The translations under genes were made by a program, and so were the position numbers. Below the pieces are notes generated by a model. It was not told the DNA's origin. It did no database searches and saw only the letters and a program-made list of their open reading frames with translations. From Branchiostoma floridae (Eukaryota; Chordata; Leptocardii; Amphioxiformes; Branchiostomatidae), in contig NC_049995.1 in NCBI RefSeq assembly GCF_000003815.2, positions 5,466,933 to 5,530,932 of the forward strand: 64,000 nucleotides of DNA. Reading direction: 5' to 3'. Every line of letters begins with the position of its first letter. The first letter of the stretch is position 1. Positions 57,832-64,000 of this stretch are shown in pieces.

Positions 57832-60800
57832 TGTCTGTCATGTCTGTGACCCTTTCGCGTGCAAGAAACAACAGCAAAACTTGAACTCACAACCTCTTGC
57901 AATTGGTCCTGCATACATGTATACCCATGACCAATTATTCAGAAATTTGATGCAAAAAGGCTAACTCAGAAGGTTAGAATTAGATGGCTGCTAGTATTTT
58001 CCTTGTCTTTTTTTAGCAAAAGTTTACTTTTCTGTCACTTAACATTTCCTTCTAGTACATTTGTCTTCCATTTGACATTTTCAGTAAGTTATGGTTTTAC
58101 TCAATGTTGTTGTTGTCTTCCATTTCTAAAGAACAAAGTTGTAATTTCAGTGTTCAGAGACTCAGTCTGCTGTATATGTTGCAAAGATGATTTCATAGCC
58201 TATTGATTATACTTTTATAAATTTTATAGCATGAATAAACTGTATAGCTTGAAAGCCTACATTTTGTATGTCTTCTAGTGCTTCACCTGATGTCAAAAAT
58301 GCAAGTTTGAATTCCAAATAACAAGCTTAAGCACCCATAGTAAGCAGTACTTGATAACAAAGACAATTGTACAACACCTATTACTTCCTGATTCCTAGTG
58401 CCAGGTAATAAAAAAATTCTGCCCATGATGTCATAGTAAACACAGCGTCTGGTTTGGAACCTGGTTACTGGCAAAAAATTATTTCGAGAAGAAAAAAATG
58501 TAAGTTTTTGTAATATTTTTTTTTTCAAAATCCTTGATTGACTTGAAAACCTTTGACTTGCAAATTAAAGTGAACACCATTCAGCAATCTGAAACTCAGG
58601 AGACTGAAATGTTTACCTTCAACTCATTTTACTTCTGTTTATGACTGTATGAGTACAAAAATCCACTGCTCAGCAGTTTTTAAGTGTTGCAAAAATCCCA
58701 ACTAAAACTGGTGTCAGAAGTGGGATTTAGACAACTTCTATGCAAGCTAAGCCAACACATCACTCAACAATTTGACCTACATGTACAAGGGGTGGTCAAA
58801 AAGTTTGCGGCCGAACCCAGAAATAAGGTGCATAACCCCAATGCCAGGGCGGAATAGTTTAGTGTAAAGGCTTTTATGGAGGTCTACCAAAATTCACATG
58901 CAATTTGTGATCATTACTTTGCATGAAAAAGTTCAGTAAACTCTTCATCCTCAGAGGGATGACACAAGGATCATTACACTTTTAAAGTTTGACGAAAATC
59001 AGTAATGCTAGAGAGGACAATTGAGCTGCAATCTAATCATGAAATGCAGCTCTGCTGAAAGTCAGATACCCACTTCTTTCTAGTTGAAATATGAAGGGAT
59101 TTCCAGTCAAACATTTCGACGTTTTCATGGCATACAGAACACTAGCCATCTCAGTTCACCCACTTTTCTCGCCACTTATACTGATTTTTCAAAAGGACGT
59201 CAATTGGAATGAAATGACCACATTATTTGAAATTTGGTGAATATTGGCTCGAGTATGTACTACACCTTTAGATGTTTCTGGATGAGGCCATGAACCTATT
59301 GATCACATCTTGTACAAAAGCCAAAATCACCTTACTCTAATTAGTCAACATGTATAACCAAATAAATGGAAGATTGAATATTGCATACATGTAGTTATCG
59401 AATGCAGTTACATTGTACAATTTCTTGCAACTTTCTACGGATTATAAATTAAAACATCCAGACGTGTACAAAATTATGCCATTTTGTTCTTGTATATATA
59501 CAATGCTGATCTTTACTTTGCCGCTCCTTACACGTACAAAAATGTACATCCATGTAATTTGGTTTCTACCCAAGTCAGCAACAAATAAAATGATGCCGCA
59601 GCTATAAACTGGTCACTAAAAATAAACACAAATCTCTGTAACAATACTTCTTAGTCAGTTTAAAGTTACACGTTCAAACAGGAAAAAAGAGATTGCAATA
59701 TGAAAATTTCAACTGACGTATCAAACTATCTCCGTGTATCAAGATAAAATCTATGACCTACAAAGTAACCTCCTTGACACTTGGTTTCTTCTACATGTGG
59801 GCCTCTAGTCTCTACTGAAAAAGAGACAGTGTGTCTCAAAAGCTCCCAAGTAGCAAACATTGCTGTGTAAAATTATTCATTAGAATGAATATGAATACAG
59901 AAAAGAACATTCACAAGGCAAAAAAACTAACAAAGCTACATGATGGTGCCTTAGAAATTTAAAAAGTAGACTTAAGATATGTGTCAATCAGTGCTGTATT
60001 CAGGACCCGTACCTCTAGCTGTACCAGGATGGAAACTTGCTTGTTTGGATGGACTAAAAATCTACCTCATCTGAACAACGTAATGCTTACAAATGATAAA
60101 AAAGTTTTTTTTGAACGTTGAAAATGACCAAAATAAAATTTACGACAATGAAAGGGACAGTAAAAAAATGCTGGAGCAGTGCATCATGCTATATAAATTT
60201 AGAAGCAAATAGATGCATTTCAGTGCTTCGTAGCTCAAACATGTTGGTGGTATTTAGAAATCTTCCGACCGCCTCGAAAAAGTTGTGTTAAGGTGTGTGT
60301 CGCAAACAGAAGAGAATATAAGAAAAAAAAGCACATAAAACGAAAGTTTATAAAAAGCCGTGTAGTTGCTCAAGCTGTCGTCCACTGCAATGCAAAATAA
60401 GGGCACTAATAGTGCACTATCATGGTGTCCAGCATCTGTTCGCTTCATTGATGCAAACGCGAGTGACACGCTCTTTACTGCCTTCCTAGGTCTCTGGAAA
60501 GAAAGCCTGTAACGATAGAAAATGCGCCAGATGTCAACAGTTGCTCTTGCTATGCCATGTTCAATGAACAGTAGTAAAATAAAACGCCCAAAATGCAAAT
60601 AATGGGACATTTCAGGCACAAAATAGATTACTATTAGTGGTATTGCAACCTGAAGTATTTGTACTTGTTTTTCTATTTCTTGAACAATATTACAAGATAA
60701 GGTCAAGTAAGTATAATGCTAGTATCCTTTTGTCATCTTGCAGAGCCTCTAAATATAAAGATAACGATATTTGATTAGACTACAGATTTTGGATATTTAA

Positions 60801-60992
60801 GAAAAATCTGAATGTCAAAAAAGGTAGTCTGACGAGACATTGATTTTAGCAGTCTCTTCTACCATTCAGGCTTCTTGCAGATTGTGATAACGTACACGTG
60901 GATCATGATTCCAAGACCTTATCTGTGCGAATAGTGCCCTTAATAGTGATGAGACAATGTGTTACTTGTACCAGGAAACGGCACTCATATAT
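57832..60992. other. long non-coding stretch
   Basis: No gene supported; a last exon of the kinase gene could hide here but was not recognised. At 58788 AAGGGGTGGTCAAAAAGTTTG resembles a mariner-type terminus but its partner was not found. A 450-base open frame at 60254-60706 (minus) is AT-biased and unlike protein. Confidence 0.35.
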
Positions 60993-61357
60993 ATATAGTA
61001 AGGTTCTTTAAGCACAACCAAGGGGTTACCTGGGTACTTACATCCAACGTTTCGGTGTCTGTCAGACACTGGTCATCATCAGGTAGAATGACTGGACACT
61101 ACTTCTTGCTGCTACTTATAGACGATGTAGGTGGCGCTGCAGCAGCAAGAATGCCGTCCGAAAATGGCTCAGCTACCAAAAAATCAGCTCCAGTCATGAA
61201 TAGAGATGAGGGGGATACAAGCCGAGTCACGTTTGGGACGGCGTTCTTGCTGCTGCAGCGCCACCTACATCGGCTATAATTTAAGCAGCAAGAGGTAGTG
61301 TCCAGTCATTCTACCCTGTAAGTACCCCTTGGTTGTGCTTAAAGAACCTTACTATAT
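60993..61357. mobile_element. foldback element, nested inverted repeats
   Basis: Outer arms ATATAGTAAGGTTCTTTAAG CACAACCAAGGGGT and complement; inner arms CACTACTTCTTGCTGCT...GGTGGCGCTGCAGCAGCAAG and complement. Loop carries GGGGGATACAAGCCGAGTCACG and, on the left side only, AACGTTTCGGTGTCTGTCAGACAC. Fragments of the same family lie at 4270 and 19420. Confidence 0.8.
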
Positions 61358-61430
61358 GAATAATTGCCAACCTGATGAAGTTATTTACGGATGGTACTTA
61401 TATCACCTGTGAAAACTGGTGATTCCCTAC

Positions 61431-64000
61431 CTTGTCCTGTTGCAGCAGTTGCTCCAACCTGACCTCCATGACGTCAGGCGTGGGTCTTACATCCGGGTCA
61501 TCCAGCCAGCAAAGGTTCATCAGTTCGTATCTAAGTCATTGGCAGCGGAGAAAAATCGAAGTGTTCTGATGAATCCGCAGTCATGCGTTAAACTCTGTGA
61601 ACTTTGAATTCTTTGTATTAGTAAGCAGAAAATATTTATGCCATGTGCTATATTTTCTTTAGTGTAGTTTTTACACGTATGGTTAACAAGACAATCAGAT
61701 GATAGCAAACTTCACCCCTTACCCAAAATAGCTTCAGAATCTTCACAGACAAAAGAATCAATCAATGTAGATGCAAGACAACGTTGCATTGTGAATATTG
61801 GGAAACTATAAGTCACTGACAGACAGAAAAGATAGACGGACATGCTAAACACTACTTGGCTCACAAGTGATAACGGACAATCTAAGAGACAGCGCATAGG
61901 TAAAATTTAGATATAAATTTCCAAACATTAAACTCAAAAGGTTTCCAACAGCAGTTTACTCACAGCTCGACCGAGCAGCCGTTTGGCTTCTGCAGGCGGT
62001 ACCCTCGGCGGAGCCTCGTCACCAGGGTCTCGTACCCACAAACCTCGGGGTAAGGTGTTCCGCCTGGAAACGACCAAGGCGGCAGTTAAGCTAAGGGCAA
62101 CTTGTCCGTCCGTTTTTTTTGGGAGGCCATGTCTGCCACGTATTTCCGAAAACGTAGGAAACGACTGGCAAGAGCAGGGTGGGAGTACGTCAACACGGCA
62201 ACACAAGTTTTGCCTGCACGTAAAGTTCTACGGCGTGTCTGCGTGCTCCAAATTCCGTCAGATTCCCTACGAGTTCGTACCAAGGTGGCACTTACCACTT
62301 ACGGATCTTAAAAGATTACCCACGTTTTGGCACGTAGACAGCACGTATTTGCACTTACGGTGGGTTGTGCCCTTGGCTTAAAGAACAGTAAGGATTGTCA
62401 AAAGAAGATGATGTGTTATAATATATATATATATATATATACGTAAACCTTATTGGTATGGATATTAGTAAAAGAAACATATCTTGCACATTTATATAAG
62501 TTCATGTAGTTGTACTTTGTCAATTTGAGCGCAAAATCTGTGGATTTGCGTATTCATTGACGCTATTTCAATTTCACATCATTCATAACGATTTTGACGT
62601 CAATGAAAATGATGTCAAAGCAACGGACACTGTCCGCAATGTTGTCAGGGGTCCCAATCAACGAATCGTATCCGAATAAATAACCGTATCATACTTTATT
62701 GGCAGCTTTAGAATACTGTAGTGTCATTCGTTTCTCTAGGATTCTCTAAGAAACACAAACATTTGAATTACGACTCACTGAAATGCAAGCCTAGGTTGGG
62801 TCGGGGAGATTGTAGGCGGCGAGATTTCGTACCGCTCCCTCCTCTCGCGGTAAGAACTACTACATGTATCTTCCCGACTAGGGGTGGGTACCGGTACAGA
62901 AAATTCAGGTCCAGGTACGGTTCAGGTAGAGAGGATCAGGTCCAGGTCCGGACCTGAACCTGGACCTGATTCAGTATGTGAAAACTTGTGAATGGACGAT
63001 ACTCAAAACAATTATCCATTTCGCTACAAAGAAATCTGTTTTGTGGAGTATTCGACTCCCACTGGCGTTTTAAAATCCTACAAGGCTAACTGCCTCTGTA
63101 CGATTGACTGTAAGATTTGCCCTTGCCCTTTACTTCGACCGCTAAGCCCCAAACGTGTGAATGCTTGATCATATAATACATTTATGTTCATTTTCCAATA
63201 GGTCCAACATCCGGTCCAACGACTTTTTTCAGGTCCGGTTTTTCCGGACCGGTCCAATAAGAAAAACCCATAGTCTGCTTGGAGAATAACAAAGTGTGCA
63301 AAACATGCACTAGTACTAGTAGTCTAGTACACTCATGCTTTAGGCAGATTTACCTCTCACCTAAAGTCGCTATCTCCCACAGCACGACTCCGAACCCCCA
63401 CATGTCGCTCTTACAGCTGTAAGCACCCTCAATCAGGGACTCGATCGCCATCCACTTGATCGGGAGCAACGCGTTGGTCTAAGGACAAATATGATATTAC
63501 AAGCAAGGATAAAAAATGAAAGACATGAAAAATGTTTTCATTTTTAAACAATATATATTGAACTTTTTTGTATTTGTATTCTATACTCTGATATACTTTT
63601 CTGTTTTAGGGAAGTAAAGCAAATACTAGTACTAACTACTAATGGCAACCGCTGGGCCGGCCCGCCGAACAAATCAACATGAATTATGAAATGCAAATAA
63701 AAGATTTTTACGCAATGTTTCCTGCTGTTAAAGATGATGCGTAAGTTGCGAGAAAACCAGGAATTGTGTTAATAAAACAGAAATTAGTTAGATTTTTCCA
63801 ATTACACCTGTTCAAAACTAATAATGTAAGAAACATATATCGATTTTGAATGTGCAAGGTACTAACCAGAGGGTGCCTCATGTACTGTGTCGTAACGTAT
63901 ACGTCACGGGCAAGTCCAAAGTCGGAGATTTTGGCGACCAGCCGCCCGGCCTGGCCACCAGAAGAGGACAGAACGATGTTCCTACACGCCAGGTCACGGT
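61431..64000 (-). CDS. tyrosine kinase domain, C-terminal half (partial, runs off window)
   Basis: Exons 64000-63867 (open at the window edge), 63478-63361, 62063-61964 and 61530-61431, phases 0, 1 and 2 agreeing. They encode the catalytic loop HRDLACRN, DFG within [10 protein letters not shown], a short activation loop ([11 protein letters not shown]), [51 protein letters not shown], and the RPTPDV region of subdomain XI. ACRN and LPIKWM define a tyrosine kinase, closest in style to FGFR/Tie-type receptors. The usual APE reads AIE. The frame ends LLQQDK|GTAGGG, so at least one more exon follows but was not recognised. The extracellular and N-lobe parts lie beyond the window. Confidence 0.85.
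62086..62381. mobile_element. TTAA MITE family 1, copy D, next to a splice acceptor
   Basis: TTAA at 62086 and 62378; GCTAAGGGCAACTTGTCCG at the left, GGTGGGTTGTGCCCTTGGC at the right. Left terminus shortened relative to other copies. It lies in the kinase intron, ending 23 bases before exon 62063. Confidence 0.85.
62418..62442. repeat. (TA)n microsatellite
   Basis: Uninterrupted AT tract of about 22 bases in the same kinase intron. Confidence 0.9.
62878..63270. repeat. dispersed GGTACCGGTACC-type repeat, copy 3
   Basis: GGGGTGGGTACCGGTACAGA start, tandem TCAGGTCCAGGT blocks, and GGACCGGTCCAATAAGAAAA end, as in the copy at 25598. In a kinase intron. Confidence 0.75.

Noticed and set aside
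58788..59340. mariner-type transposon
   Set aside because: One terminus-like string (GGGGTGGTCAAAAAGTTTG) only; no inverted partner, no TA pair and no transposase frame seen.
60254..60706. 150-residue minus-strand frame
   Set aside because: AT-biased, no family features, no splice support, no conserved-looking motif; probably chance in the 3' region of the kinase gene.

Overview
The window is eukaryotic: GT-AG introns, dispersed non-autonomous transposons, tRNA-derived SINEs, LINE 3' ends, CA/TG microsatellites and two 100-N assembly gaps. Compact introns, many young-looking TTAA, TA and 8-9 bp duplication elements, expanded EGF/C-type-lectin and C2H2 finger families, and the ciliary genes found here all point to an invertebrate chordate, most likely a lancelet (Branchiostoma). 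This species call is inference from repeat and protein style, not a database result. All exons were joined by eye from splice sites, reading phase and family motifs.

Left part (1-18.6 kb). A repeat-rich stretch holds a 66-bp satellite array with perfect palindromes, then a minus-strand alpha-2,8-sialyltransferase-type gene (six exons, 8625 to 3940) with complete sialyl motifs but two apparent lesions. Next comes a cluster of TTAA-flanked elements of two families, a 46-bp satellite, a SINE, and a plus-strand C2H2 zinc-finger gene (14548-15408) whose 3' fingers have decayed.

Middle (18.6-31.2 kb). A minus-strand gene (25020 to 18641) encodes a type II membrane protein: a long charged cytoplasmic tail, one membrane segment, five near-identical EGF-like exons and a three-exon C-type lectin domain. 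Upstream are nested TA-flanked elements, a hAT-like element with an exact 8-bp target duplication, SINEs and two orphan exon candidates.

Right part (31.2-64 kb). A large minus-strand gene (52681 to 31274) starts as the ortholog of vertebrate ERICH3 (DUF4590). Through phase-compatible exons it runs on into long acidic exons and a C-terminal leucine-rich-repeat module, an architecture I do not know from vertebrate ERICH3. Head to head with it across about 0.4 kb is a plus-strand ortholog of DRC12/CCDC153, a nexin-dynein regulatory complex subunit, so the two probably share a ciliary promoter. The window ends in the 3' half of a tyrosine kinase domain on the minus strand (64000 to 61431), with a TTAA element inserted about 22 bp before one of its 3' splice sites.

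The best candidates for something undescribed are the ERICH3-LRR fusion, the type II EGF/lectin receptor, the transposon-supplied branch point in the kinase gene, and the duplicated splice acceptor in DRC12.
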